Assembly: GCF_029675105.1 (NCBI RefSeq)
Contig: NZ_JAQQFV010000004.1
Location: 554,757 to 618,756 of the forward strand
Source of the DNA: Nocardia anocheti
GTDB taxonomy: Bacteria > Actinomycetota > Actinomycetes > Mycobacteriales > Mycobacteriaceae
Length of the DNA stretch: 64,000 nt
Direction of reading: 5' to 3'
Shown here: positions 7,709 through 17,165 of the stretch, piece by piece
Layout: the number at the start of each line of letters is the position of its first letter
Numbering within the stretch: position 1 is the first letter of the stretch
Translations under genes and position numbers: made by a program
The notes under the pieces: model-generated
Databases searched by the model: none
What the model saw: the letters and a program-made list of their open reading frames with translations, nothing else
What the model was told of the DNA's origin: nothing

Positions 7709-8949
7709 TGCGGATAGCGCTGCTGTCCTATCGGAGCAAGGCGCACTGCGGTGGTCAAGGTGTGTACGTCCGGTATCTGAGCCAGGGCCTGGCCGACCTC
7801 GGTCACCGGGTGGAGGTGTTCTCCGGCCAGCCCTATCCCGAGGACCTCGACCCCCGCGTGCGGTTGACGAAGGTGCCCAGCCTGGACCTCTACCGCGACG
7901 ACGACCCGTTCCGCACCCCGCGTCCGAGCGAACTGCGCGGCCGCGTGGACCTGCTGGAACTGGCCACCATGTGGACCGCCGGGTTCCCCGAACCGCGTAC
8001 CTTCAGCCTGCGCGTGGCCCGGCTGCTGGCCGCGCGCACGGCGGATTTCGATGTGGTGCACGACAATCAGTGCCTGGGCTCCGGCCTGCTCGACATCGCC
8101 GGGCGATTCCCCCTGGTGGCCACGGTGCACCACCCGATCACCCGCGACCGCGCGGTCGACCTCGCCGCCGCGCCCTGGCGGCGCAAGCTGTTCGTGCGGC
8201 GCTGGTACGGCTTCCTCGGCATGCAGCAGCGGGTGGCCCGCCGGATTCCCGAACTGATCACAGTCTCGGCGTCCTCGGCCGCCGATATCGCCACCGACTT
8301 CGGCGTGGACCCCGCACGGCTGCACACGGTTCCACTCGGCGTCGACACCACGCTGTTCCGACCGCGCGCGACGCCCCGGGTGCCGGGGCGGATCGTGGCC
8401 GTCGCCAGTGCCGACAAGCCACTCAAGGGCATCGCGCACCTGCTCGATGCCGTTGCCCGACTGCGGCATTCCCACGAGGTCGAACTGCGGCTGGTCGCCA
8501 AGCTCGAACCCAACGGGCCCACCGAGAAACTGATCGCCGAACTGGGCCTGGCCGATATCGTCACGCCGGTCAGCGGGTTGTGCGACGAACAGCTCGCCGA
8601 ACTGCTGGCCTCGGCCGAGATCGCCTGCATTCCTTCTCTGTACGAAGGGTTTTCGCTGCCCGCCGTGGAGGCCATGGCCAGCGGGACGCCCCTGGTCGCG
8701 AGCCGGGCGGGCGCGCTCCCCGAGGTCGTCGGCGACTGCGCCCGGCTGGTCGACCCCGGTGACGTGCCAGCGATGACCGAGGTCCTCGGCGAGTTGCTGC
8801 GCGACGCCGACCAGCGTGAGCGGTTGAGCGCGGCGGGCCGGACGCGCGCGCTGGCCCGGTTCAGCTGGCCCGCGGTCGCCGCGCAGACCGTCGCCGTCTA
8901 CGACCGGGCGATCGCCGGTCACCACCGTCTCCAGGAGGCATCGTGCTGA
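7708..8949 (+). CDS. GT4-family glycosyltransferase
   Basis: A 413-residue GT-B fold glycosyltransferase. The N-terminal domain begins MRIALLSYRSKAHCGGQGVY, typical of GT4 enzymes that bind an acceptor near the glycine-rich loop. The C-terminal nucleotide-sugar domain has DKPLKGIAHLLDA and the donor-site motif SLYEGFSLPAVEAMASGTPL with the E-x7-E arrangement. It starts by a one-base TGATG overlap with the P450 gene and overlaps the next methyltransferase by seven bases. The same trio (GT, methyltransferase, alpha-barrel protein) is, as I recall, a conserved actinobacterial block of unknown product. Donor and acceptor are not predictable from sequence alone. Confidence 0.9.
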   Translation: MRIALLSYRSKAHCGGQGVYVRYLSQGLADLGHRVEVFSGQPYPEDLDPRVRLTKVPSLDLYRDDDPFRTPRPSELRGRVDLLELATMWTAGFPEPRTFSLRVARLLAARTADFDVVHDNQCLGSGLLDIAGRFPLVATVHHPITRDRAVDLAAAPWRRKLFVRRWYGFLGMQQRVARRIPELITVSASSAADIATDFGVDPARLHTVPLGVDTTLFRPRATPRVPGRIVAVASADKPLKGIAHLLDAVARLRHSHEVELRLVAKLEPNGPTEKLIAELGLADIVTPVSGLCDEQLAELLASAEIACIPSLYEGFSLPAVEAMASGTPLVASRAGALPEVVGDCARLVDPGDVPAMTEVLGELLRDADQRERLSAAGRTRALARFSWPAVAAQTVAVYDRAIAGHHRLQEASC

Positions 8950-9671
8950 CCGTCGACTTCGACCAGTTGGGCGTAGGCCCCGGCACCCGGGTGATCGATG
9001 TCGGGTGCGGCGCGGGCCGACACGCCTTCGAGGCGTACCGGCGCGGCGCCGACATCGTCGCCTTCGACCAGAACGCCGACGACCTCGCCGAGGTCGCGGT
9101 GATGTTCGAGGCCATGGCGGCCGAGGGCCAGGTCCCGGACTACGCCAAGGCCGAGACCGTGCGCGGTGACGCGCTCGACCTGCCCTACGGTGACGGCGAA
9201 TTCGATGTGGTCATCGCCTCGGAGATCCTCGAGCACGTCCCCCGGGACGAGCGGGCCATCGCCGAACTCGCACGGGTGCTCAAACCCGGTGGCGCCCTGG
9301 CGGTCACGGTCCCACGCTGGCTGCCCGAACGCATCTGCTGGGCGCTGTCCGACGAGTACCACGCCAACGAGGGCGGGCACGTGCGCATCTACCGCGCCGA
9401 CGAACTCCGCGCCGCCGTCACCGCCCGTGGTCTGCGCTACCGCGACCAGGATTTCGCCCACGCCCTGCATTCCCCGTACTGGTGGCTCAAATGCGCGGTC
9501 GGCGTCCGCGACGACGACCATCCCCTGGTCCGCGCCTATCACCGGATGCTGGTGTGGGACATGATGTCCGCGCCGACCCTGACCCGCACCGCCGAACGCC
9601 TGCTGAACCCGCTGATCGGCAAGTCCGTCGCCCTGTACTTCACCAAGCCGGAACACGCCGATGCCCGCTGA
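8943..9671 (+). CDS. Class I SAM-dependent methyltransferase
   Basis: A 242-residue methyltransferase. SAM motif I is VIDVGCGAGRHAFEAYRRGA, then the acidic loop in AFDQNADDL, and motif IV FDVVIASEILEHV; this is the Methyltransf_11/25 type. GTG at 8943 is preceded by a strong AGGAGG (8933-8938) and overlaps the glycosyltransferase end by seven bases. It overlaps the following gene by 11 bases. By context it would methylate a glycosylated lipid or sugar made with its neighbours; the substrate is unknown. Confidence 0.9.
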   Translation: MLTVDFDQLGVGPGTRVIDVGCGAGRHAFEAYRRGADIVAFDQNADDLAEVAVMFEAMAAEGQVPDYAKAETVRGDALDLPYGDGEFDVVIASEILEHVPRDERAIAELARVLKPGGALAVTVPRWLPERICWALSDEYHANEGGHVRIYRADELRAAVTARGLRYRDQDFAHALHSPYWWLKCAVGVRDDDHPLVRAYHRMLVWDMMSAPTLTRTAERLLNPLIGKSVALYFTKPEHADAR

Positions 9672-10674
9672 ACTCCCCGCCCTGCCCGGTGTCCTGTCGG
9701 CGCGGGAGATCCGGCGCACGGGCGAATCCATCGCCGCCGCACAGGAACCCGATGGCGCGCTGCCCTGGTTCCCCGGCGGCCACACCGACCCGTGGGACCA
9801 CATCGAGTCGGCCATGGCGCTGACGGTCACCGACCACTGGGATGTCGCCCGCGCGGCCTACATCTGGTCGGCCAAGACCCAGCGTGACGACGGGTCGTGG
9901 CCGACGCAGCTGCGTGCGGGCACGATCGAGAACCACGACGCCGACACCAACTTCTGCGCCTACCTGGCCACCGGTATCCGGCACGCGCTCGCCGTCACCG
10001 GCGACCACGACTTCGCGGTCGAGCTGTGGCCGACGGTGCGCGCGGGAATCGACTTCGTGCTCGGCTGGCAGACCGAGCGCGGCGAGATCCACTGGTCGGC
10101 CGGGGAATCCGGGTCCACCGGCGATGCCCTGCTGACCGGCTGTTCGAGCGTCTTCCACAGCCTCGGATGCGCGGTCGCCCTGGCCGAACTCGTCGGCGAC
10201 CCCCGCCCCGACTGGGCGGCGGCCCGAGCCCGGCTCGGACACGCGCTGCGCCAGCATCCCCAGGCGTTCCTGGACAAGAGCCGCTATTCGATGGACTGGT
10301 ACTACCCGGTGCTCGGCGGCGCGGTGCGCGGCGCGGCCGCCCACGACCGGCTCGCCGAGCACTGGGACACCTTCGTGGTCCCCGACCTGGGCATCCGCTG
10401 TGTGTCCGACGCCCCGTGGGTGACCGGTGCGGAGACCTGCGAACTGGTGCTCGCGCTGGACGCCATCGGCGACACCGCCAACGCCACCCGGCTGTTCACC
10501 GCCATGCAGCACCTACGTGAGGACGACGGGTCCTATTGGACCGGACTGGTTTTCACCGACGGCCAACGCTGGCCGGTCGAACGCACCACCTGGACCGCGG
10601 CCGCTGTGGTCCTGGCCGCCGACGCCCTCTCGCGCACCAGCGCGGGCAACGGCATCTTCCGCGACGCTCGCTGA
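9661..10674 (+). CDS. Alpha/alpha-barrel protein of the 'prenyltransferase'-like family
   Basis: A 337-residue protein of the helical (alpha/alpha)6 toroid type. It has repeated aromatic/Gly motifs such as QEPDGALPWFPGG, QRDDGSWPTQ and REDDGSYWTG, like those in terpene cyclase and glycosidase barrels. Databases tend to label such proteins prenyltransferase, which I treat as a fold label only. There is no squalene-cyclase DxDD motif and no signal peptide. The QxDGxW-like repeats and the conserved DADTNFCAYLATGI segment suggest an active-site cavity. It closes the cyp51-led transcript and follows the methyltransferase with an 11-base overlap. A role in trimming or cyclising a sugar-lipid product is open. 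Confidence 0.75.
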   Translation: MPAELPALPGVLSAREIRRTGESIAAAQEPDGALPWFPGGHTDPWDHIESAMALTVTDHWDVARAAYIWSAKTQRDDGSWPTQLRAGTIENHDADTNFCAYLATGIRHALAVTGDHDFAVELWPTVRAGIDFVLGWQTERGEIHWSAGESGSTGDALLTGCSSVFHSLGCAVALAELVGDPRPDWAAARARLGHALRQHPQAFLDKSRYSMDWYYPVLGGAVRGAAAHDRLAEHWDTFVVPDLGIRCVSDAPWVTGAETCELVLALDAIGDTANATRLFTAMQHLREDDGSYWTGLVFTDGQRWPVERTTWTAAAVVLAADALSRTSAGNGIFRDAR

Positions 10675-10678
10675 CCGG

Positions 10679-11344
<666 letters not shown>

Positions 11345-11362
11345 CTAGCACACCACCTGGAA

Positions 11363-11385
11363 TACAATCCGGACTACTGTCCAGA
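11363..11385 (+). promoter_or_regulatory. Operator/promoter copy E, DUF1059 gene promoter
   Basis: TACAAT (11363-11368) runs into TCCGGACTACTGTCCAGA (11368-11385), half-sites TCCGGAC and GTCCAGA with a four-base spacer. Spacing to the hexamer equals the other copies. The operator lacks a start codon; the DUF1059 gene starts 15 bases later with its own AAGGAG ribosome site. Confidence 0.68.
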
Positions 11386-11400
11386 AATAAGGAGAGCAGC

Positions 11401-11547
11401 ATGAAGACCCGCCTGAACTGCCCCTGCGGCGAACAGATCCGCGGCACCGACGAGGAGAACCTCATCGCGCTGACCCAGGAGCACCTGGCCGCCAATCATC
11501 CCGGCCACGACTACACCCCCGACGAGATCCTGTTCATCGCCTACTGA
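11401..11547 (+). CDS. Small DUF1059-family predicted metal-binding protein
   Basis: A 48-residue protein beginning MKTRLNCPCGEQIRGTDE and ending with NHPGHDYTPDEILFIAY. The CPCG pair, the two later histidines and the DEILFIAY end match DUF1059 as I recall it, a family described as possible small metal-binding proteins. A good AAGGAG lies upstream. It is transcribed alone, from a promoter with the shared operator, between the methyltransferase and the mce operon. Its stop lies 3 bases from the stop of the Mce-associated protein gene. Function unknown; operator sharing ties it to the P450/mce set. Confidence 0.85.
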   Translation: MKTRLNCPCGEQIRGTDEENLIALTQEHLAANHPGHDYTPDEILFIAY

Positions 11548-11550
11548 GCC

Positions 11551-12099
11551 CTATTTGGTGGGCAGCGTGTTCTGCAGTCCGCCGACCTCGGTGATCCGCC
11601 AGCCCGCCCCACGGTCGATGGTCAGCGCGTACGCGACCGTGGCGCGGGTGCCCTCAGGGGTCTGCGCGCTGGTGGAGACGACGTCGAGATAGGCGTTCAC
11701 CCGGTAGACGCCCCCGGACTCCGAGACCACCGCGGCCGAGAGCGGAGTGGCGGTGGAGGTCCATTGCAGTGGCAGCAGGATCTGCTCCAATTGCGGTGCG
11801 GTGGCGTCGAATTTTGTCGCGAGCTGTCCGGTGGTGCCGGTCTTGAGACGACCCAGCCAGGCGGGCACCTCGCGGTAGTCGATGGTGGAGGCGCCCACGG
11901 CGTAGTCGGTGGCGAGCTGGGTGACGTGTCGGTCGTCGGCGGCGCGGGCGTCGCGCTCGGCGATGGTTCCCCTGGCCGCGAGGTAGAGCCAGGCGAAGGT
12001 GGCGGTCGCGAGGGTCAGCGTGACGAGCGCGATCACGATCGGCACGGTCGAGAGCCGGAGGGAGACGGTGCGCGGTCGCGGGGTGGTGGCAGCAGGCAT
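11551..12099 (-). CDS. Mce-associated membrane protein
   Basis: A 182-residue protein with a short basic N-terminus, one transmembrane segment (about residues 18-42), and an outside domain with an NTF2-like pattern ending in VAYALTIDRGAGWRITEVGGL. This is the layout of Mce-associated (Mam/Mas) proteins that follow mceF in mce operons and are thought to stabilise the complex. It starts 18 bases after the mceF stop and is the last gene of the operon. Confidence 0.85.
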   Translation of the reverse strand: MPAATTPRPRTVSLRLSTVPIVIALVTLTLATATFAWLYLAARGTIAERDARAADDRHVTQLATDYAVGASTIDYREVPAWLGRLKTGTTGQLATKFDATAPQLEQILLPLQWTSTATPLSAAVVSESGGVYRVNAYLDVVSTSAQTPEGTRATVAYALTIDRGAGWRITEVGGLQNTLPTK

Positions 12100-12117
12100 G
12101 GGCGTTCCTCGATCGGG

Positions 12118-13074
12118 CTATTTGACGCCGAGCCGGAAGTGCACGGTGCCCTCGGCGTCGACGTTCTGCAGGGCTTGGGTGATGAGCGTGCTGATGTCGA
12201 TGACCGGTGTCCGACGCACCGCGTCGGCGACGACCGGGCCGAGCACCTGTTCCAGCGGCGCGAGGCTCGGGCCGATCTCGGTGATCAGCGTGGTGAGCCG
12301 GTCCAGGAAGGGCACCAGGCCGTCGCCGGTGAAGTAGTCGTCCAGGGGCCTGCTCTCGACCAGTGCCGAACCGGATTCGACGATGGCGCTCAGGGTGACG
12401 CCGAATTCGCCGAAGTTCGGGCCCGCCGACCCCAGCGACGGACCCAGCCAGGCCATGTCCCCGCCGAGCGCCTGCATGTCGGCCAGCAGCTGGCGGATGG
12501 TGGCGGTACGGCTGAGCAGGGTGGCCGCGAGCAGGGTCGAGGAGCGTCGCAGGGTACGCACCGCCGTGTCGGTTCCGGCCAGGGCCTGGTCTACGGTGCC
12601 GACCAGGCGGGCGATCGCTGCGGGGTCGAGCTGGTCGAGCAGCGTCACCAGCCGGGCCGAGAGCGCCGTCACGGTCATCGGCGGGTGGACGCGATCGGCC
12701 GGAATCACCTGTCCGTCTTCGAGATAGGGGCCGTCGCCGGATTCCGGCGCGAAGGCGACATAGGGTTCGCCGAGGGCGGAGAGCTGTTCGATGCGGACCG
12801 TGCCGGACAGCGGGATGCGGTAGCGGTCCTCGACGCGCAGGCGCACCCGCACCCCGTCGGCCTGTCGACGTACCGACTCGACCTCGCCCACCCGCACGCC
12901 CGCCAGCAGCACCGGCGCGTGGGGGCCGAGCCCGCCCGTCTCGTCCAGGGCCAACTCGGCGGTGCGGTAGCCGAGGCGCGGGCCCAGCCGCAGGACCCCG
13001 AGCGACATGTAGGCCACGCCGAAGACCAGCACGGCCGCGATGGCGGTCAGGGACATCGTCGCCCGCAGATTCAT
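12118..13074 (-). CDS. MCE-family protein, MceF position
   Basis: A 318-residue MCE protein: N-terminal transmembrane helix (about residues 8-28), MCE/MlaD domain (about 30-120, with VLLAGVRVGEVESVRRQADGV), then a long helical region. It is the sixth mce gene after yrbEA/B. ATG at 13074 overlaps the mceE stop as ATGA. MCE subunits form a tunnel that carries lipids across the envelope to the YrbE permease. Confidence 0.93.
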   Translation of the reverse strand: MNLRATMSLTAIAAVLVFGVAYMSLGVLRLGPRLGYRTAELALDETGGLGPHAPVLLAGVRVGEVESVRRQADGVRVRLRVEDRYRIPLSGTVRIEQLSALGEPYVAFAPESGDGPYLEDGQVIPADRVHPPMTVTALSARLVTLLDQLDPAAIARLVGTVDQALAGTDTAVRTLRRSSTLLAATLLSRTATIRQLLADMQALGGDMAWLGPSLGSAGPNFGEFGVTLSAIVESGSALVESRPLDDYFTGDGLVPFLDRLTTLITEIGPSLAPLEQVLGPVVADAVRRTPVIDISTLITQALQNVDAEGTVHFRLGVK

Positions 13075-14093
13075 CGCACCAGCCCGATCATCCGCAGGGT
13101 GTCGACGACACGCGCACCGCGCTCGTCCGGGGTGAGCGCGAGCTCGACCTTCGGTGCGCGCGCGAACGGAACCAGATCCGTCGCGATGAGGTCGAGCAAT
13201 GCCTTCATGTTCGAGGGCGCGCCGGTGTCGAGGGGGCTGCGGCCCAGCAGCATCGGGACCAGGGCCCTGGCGGTGTCGTCGAGGGAGGACAGCAGCGGGC
13301 CGAGCCACTGCGCGCTGGGCGCGACCGGGCCGAGGGCGGTGAGCACGAAGATGACGCCGATCTGCGCGTTCACCGCCTCGGTGGTGTGGTCGACGCCGTA
13401 CGGGGTGAGCAACTCGTCGAGGATCGCCACATTGTGTCGGAGGCCGTCTTCCACGGTGTCCTCCATGCCGTCGAGCAGCGCGTCGACGGCGTCCAGGTGG
13501 GTGCCGAGGTCGATGGTGTCACCGCGCAGGATCTCGGCGATGCGGGCGGTGTCGCGGGGGTCGTCCGGGAAGACGCCGTTCATCGTGCGCACGATGTGCT
13601 GGAAGTCGCCCACCGCGCCGCTGCCGAGGAAGGTGGACAGTCCGGCGAGGATGTCCTCGATCGGTGGGGACTGGGTGGTGTCGGTGAGCGGGATGGTCGC
13701 GTCCGGGGCGAGTTCCGGTGTCGCCGTAGCGGGTTCGGTCAGGGCGATGTGCACGTCACCGAGCGGGGTCTCCTGACGCAGGGTGGCGGTGGTGCCCTGC
13801 CGCAGCCGCACCGACCGGTCGATGGCGACCTCGGCCACGGCATACCCCGGCCGGGCCGGGTGGTCAGCGGTGGCGGTGGTCGGGTCGACCAGGGTGACCC
13901 CGGTGAGGCTGCCCACGCGCACGCCCGAGGCGATCACCTTCGCGCCCTGGGGAAGATTCAGCACATTCGCGAATTCGATGCGCAGCGCATAGGTCGGCCC
14001 GTCCACCCCGGCGCCCGGCACGGGCAGGTCCTCCGGCCCGAACCCACATCCGGCCAGCACCGCGACCAGCATCGCCAACAGGGCCCGCCTCAT
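13071..14093 (-). CDS. MCE-family lipoprotein, MceE/LprN type
   Basis: A 340-residue MCE protein with a lipoprotein signal: hydrophobic residues 4-14 and lipobox LAGC with Cys16. The MCE domain (about 35-120) has YALRIEFANVLNLPQGAKVI and SGVRVGSLTGV. A lipidated fifth subunit is standard for mce operons. The start overlaps mceD by four bases and the stop overlaps mceF. Confidence 0.94.
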   Translation of the reverse strand: MRRALLAMLVAVLAGCGFGPEDLPVPGAGVDGPTYALRIEFANVLNLPQGAKVIASGVRVGSLTGVTLVDPTTATADHPARPGYAVAEVAIDRSVRLRQGTTATLRQETPLGDVHIALTEPATATPELAPDATIPLTDTTQSPPIEDILAGLSTFLGSGAVGDFQHIVRTMNGVFPDDPRDTARIAEILRGDTIDLGTHLDAVDALLDGMEDTVEDGLRHNVAILDELLTPYGVDHTTEAVNAQIGVIFVLTALGPVAPSAQWLGPLLSSLDDTARALVPMLLGRSPLDTGAPSNMKALLDLIATDLVPFARAPKVELALTPDERGARVVDTLRMIGLVR

Positions 14094-15190
14094 CGGGCAC
14101 TCACCCCCGCGAGCAGCACGGGCAGTGGCGGGATCGTGGGCACGCCGCCCTCGGCGAACACGCAGCCCTTGCCGGTGAGTGCGGCGAGGGCGGTACAGAA
14201 CCGGTCGCTGTCCTGGTGGGACAGGGCGAGTTTCGGTGGGTAGTAGTCGATGGTGAGGGCGCCGGTGTGGGGGTCGACGGCGCTGGTGAGGGCGGTGGCG
14301 ATGGTGGGGGTCATCGCGATCACCTCCGACAGGGAGGCGACGCCCGCCGCGATCAGGCGCGGGAGGTCGGGGACGCTGTTCACCGCGCGCAGGGCCGGAG
14401 CGCCGAACATCAGGATCACGTCGTTGAGTTGGGGTAGCAGGTCCGAGAGGGTGTCGACGATCTCGATGATCGGGGGGAAGGCGATGACGACGATGTCCTC
14501 GAAGGTCTGTGGCAGCCCGCTGACGGTGGTCTCCACCTGTCCCCAGCCGCCACGGGCGCGCTGGGCCAGGGCGGCGAGGGCGTCGAGGAGTTCGCCGAAG
14601 TGGCCGATGGCGGCGTCCGGGGCGGACAGTGCCCGGCTCAGGGCCAGGACGATGTCGTTGATCTGGCCGCCGGTGCCCGCCGTGGCACGGTCGAGTGCGT
14701 CGATTCCGGCGCCGAGTTCGCCGCGCGTGGTGGAGTCGGCGCCGTTGAGCTGGTCGGCCAGCCGGGCGAGCGCGTCGAAGGTCTGCGAGAGGCTCTTGGG
14801 GGTCAGGGTTCTGGTGATGCAACTCGCCGGGTTCCATGCCGGGCCCGTGGGTTCGGCGCCGATCAGGGCGAGGCGGCGGTCGGCGACCAGGGTGTCGCTC
14901 ACCGTCACCGCGCCGACATCGGGCGGCAGCTTCCGGTCGGCGCGGACCGTGAACTCGACATGGGCGGTGGCTCCGGCGACGCGGATTCCGGTGACCCGGC
15001 CGACCGGCACGCCCAGCACCGTCACCGCACTGCCCTCGTACAGCCCGATGGCGTCGGGCAGCTCGGCGCAGTAGGCCCGCGTCGGCGCGTCCGGCCTGCT
15101 CAGCCGCAGCCCCAGCGCCCCGACCAGCACCAGCGTGACGACCACCGCCACCGACATGAACGCACGCGAACCCAGCACGGCCTTCCCCAT
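14090..15190 (-). CDS. MCE-family protein, MceD position
   Basis: A 366-residue MCE protein with a transmembrane helix near residues 12-30 and an MCE domain holding AVTVLGVPVGRVTGIRVAGA. I took ATG 15190 (MGKAVLGSRAF) rather than a start 10 codons upstream, because it overlaps the mceC stop as ATGA like the other junctions. The C-terminus is rich in Pro and hydrophobic residues with two Cys (FCTALAALTGKGCVF), as is common in MceD proteins. It is the fourth subunit of the import tunnel. Confidence 0.93.
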   Translation of the reverse strand: MGKAVLGSRAFMSVAVVVTLVLVGALGLRLSRPDAPTRAYCAELPDAIGLYEGSAVTVLGVPVGRVTGIRVAGATAHVEFTVRADRKLPPDVGAVTVSDTLVADRRLALIGAEPTGPAWNPASCITRTLTPKSLSQTFDALARLADQLNGADSTTRGELGAGIDALDRATAGTGGQINDIVLALSRALSAPDAAIGHFGELLDALAALAQRARGGWGQVETTVSGLPQTFEDIVVIAFPPIIEIVDTLSDLLPQLNDVILMFGAPALRAVNSVPDLPRLIAAGVASLSEVIAMTPTIATALTSAVDPHTGALTIDYYPPKLALSHQDSDRFCTALAALTGKGCVFAEGGVPTIPPLPVLLAGVSAR

Positions 15191-16179
15191 CAGCACCCAC
15201 CTCCCGGCAGCGGCACGCACAGGGCGGGCACTTCGATCGTCGCGCCGGACTGATCGACGCGCACCCCGCCCTCGGGCGGCAGCAGCGGCAGCAGCTTCTG
15301 TCGCAGCGCGCGCACGGCGTCCAGCAGCGTGCCGAGCCTGCCGCCGAGGTCTTCCAGCGCGGGAACGGCATCCGCGAGCGGCCGCGCGCGCTGTTTCAGC
15401 GATTCGTCCCAGGCCACACCCAGTGGCGTGAGATCGCGCAGGACCACCGCGAGATCTCGGAGCGAATCGGCGACCTGTGTCTTGTTGGTCTGGATGATCT
15501 GCTCGAGCGTGCCCAGGGTGACGATCAGATTCGCCAGCACCTGGGCGTTCGCCTCCAGCGCGGTGAGGTATTCGTCGGCCAGCGTCAGCGTGCGCGAGAT
15601 GTCGGCGCTCTGTCGGTCCAGGATCGTCACCAGGTCACCGGCGGCGCGCACGGCCGAGCGCACGGCGTCCGGGCTCCGCTCGAGCGAGGCCGACAGCGCG
15701 GCCAGATCCCGCCGGATCACCGTCCCGTCGATGCGCCGGACCGGGTCGACGGCATCCTGGAACGCCTGGGTCAGGTTGTAGGGCACGATCACCCGCTCAC
15801 GCGGAATCACGTTCGCGTCCAAGGGCTCGTCGCCCGCGGGGAGCACGGCGACGTAGTAGCCGCCGACGAAGGTGAGCATCCGGATGTCGAGAGTGGTCGC
15901 GTCACCGAGGAACGCCTCGGCGTCGACGGTGAACTCCATCCGTACCCGGTCGGCCAGCAGGGTCAGCGACCGCACCTTCCCGACCGGGATCCCCGCCAGC
16001 CGTACATCGTCACCGGGACGGACCGACCCCGCCTGACTCAGCTCGGCGACATAGGTGCGCTGCGCGGAAGTCCCGGTGACGGACACGACGCCGATCGCCA
16101 CCAGCAGCAGCACAGCGGCGCAGATTCCCCCTATCCCCCAGCGTATTTCGGCGGCTCGGGGTTCGATCAGCGATGACAC
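15190..16179 (-). CDS. MCE-family protein, MceC position
   Basis: A 329-residue MCE protein. The transmembrane helix is at about residues 14-36, the MCE domain has PGDDVRLAGIPVGKVRSLTL, and a helical domain from about 150 to 290 contains LVTILDRQSADISRTLTLAD. It ends in a short Cys/Gly/Pro tail (CVPLPGGGC). The start lies 13 bases inside the end of mceB, so the two genes overlap. Third subunit of the operon. Confidence 0.93.
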   Translation of the reverse strand: MSSLIEPRAAEIRWGIGGICAAVLLLVAIGVVSVTGTSAQRTYVAELSQAGSVRPGDDVRLAGIPVGKVRSLTLLADRVRMEFTVDAEAFLGDATTLDIRMLTFVGGYYVAVLPAGDEPLDANVIPRERVIVPYNLTQAFQDAVDPVRRIDGTVIRRDLAALSASLERSPDAVRSAVRAAGDLVTILDRQSADISRTLTLADEYLTALEANAQVLANLIVTLGTLEQIIQTNKTQVADSLRDLAVVLRDLTPLGVAWDESLKQRARPLADAVPALEDLGGRLGTLLDAVRALRQKLLPLLPPEGGVRVDQSGATIEVPALCVPLPGGGC

Positions 16180-17165
16180 AGCACGACCCCCTGACCGGCG
16201 ACGAGTACCTGGAGCGGTGCGGGAGCGTCGGCGGTGCCGTGCGTGCAGGTGAGACCGGGACCACTGGCCGGGACGGCGCGGCTCATCGCCTGGATGAGGC
16301 CGGGCAGCCGGTCGAAGACGACCACCGCGTCGGCGGGGCTGGGAAACGCCTGGCGCAGTGCGGCATCGAGATCGCGTCCGGGTGCACCGGTCACCCCGAA
16401 CACGGTGAGCATGCTGCGCAGCGGCTTCAGCACGTCGGGGATGCCGTTCGCGAAATCGACCAGGCCGGGCAGCTTTTCGGTGATGGTGATGAACAGGTTG
16501 GTCAGATTGGTGAGCAGCCGCATGGCATTGCCCGACCTGCCGCCCAGGTGGTCGGCGACCTGGGCGAGGTTGCCCGCCAATGTCGACAGCACCGCCTGCC
16601 GGTCGGTGGCGTAGCGGGCGAGGATGTCGATGGCGGCCAGTGCCTGGCCCACACCGGAGCCGTCACCCTGGATCACGGCGAGCATGCTGGTGGCGAAGCG
16701 ATCGAGGTCATCGGGCGAAAGTTCCGCCAGCACGGGCTGTAGACCCTTGAACAGTCGGGTGATATCGAAGTCCGGCACCGTCTCGTTCGTCCCGAAGACC
16801 GTCGCCGGATCACGGCGGCCCGCAGGCTGTTCGGGCTGCTGGACGTCGAGATATCGGAAGCCGGTGAGGTTCTGGTAGCGCAGGGCGATCCTGCTGTTGT
16901 CGAACAGCGCCCGGTCCCGCGTGACCGTGAACCGCACTCGCGCGAGCGCGCCGTCGAGATCGACGCCGAGCACCTTGCCGACCTGCACCCCGTACAGCCG
17001 CACGTCATCGCCGCCGCGCAGTCCGTTGGCATCGGTGAACAGCGCGGTGTAGGTGACTGTCTCGCCGTCGACGGGCCGCTCGATGACCCGCAGCACCCCG
17101 GCCAGCGCCACCCCGGTCAGCACCAGGGCCACCGTCACGCGCAGCAGCAGAGATCCCGTCCGCAT
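16167..17165 (-). CDS. MCE-family protein, MceB position
   Basis: A 332-residue MCE protein with an N-terminal hydrophobic segment (residues 5-25), the MCE motif LRGGDDVRLYGVQVGKVLGV, and then NLTGFRYLDVQQP, which is typical of MceB proteins. The following helical region is of normal length. It starts by a one-base overlap with the mceA stop and ends overlapping mceC. Confidence 0.93.
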   Translation of the reverse strand: MRTGSLLLRVTVALVLTGVALAGVLRVIERPVDGETVTYTALFTDANGLRGGDDVRLYGVQVGKVLGVDLDGALARVRFTVTRDRALFDNSRIALRYQNLTGFRYLDVQQPEQPAGRRDPATVFGTNETVPDFDITRLFKGLQPVLAELSPDDLDRFATSMLAVIQGDGSGVGQALAAIDILARYATDRQAVLSTLAGNLAQVADHLGGRSGNAMRLLTNLTNLFITITEKLPGLVDFANGIPDVLKPLRSMLTVFGVTGAPGRDLDAALRQAFPSPADAVVVFDRLPGLIQAMSRAVPASGPGLTCTHGTADAPAPLQVLVAGQGVVLCHR

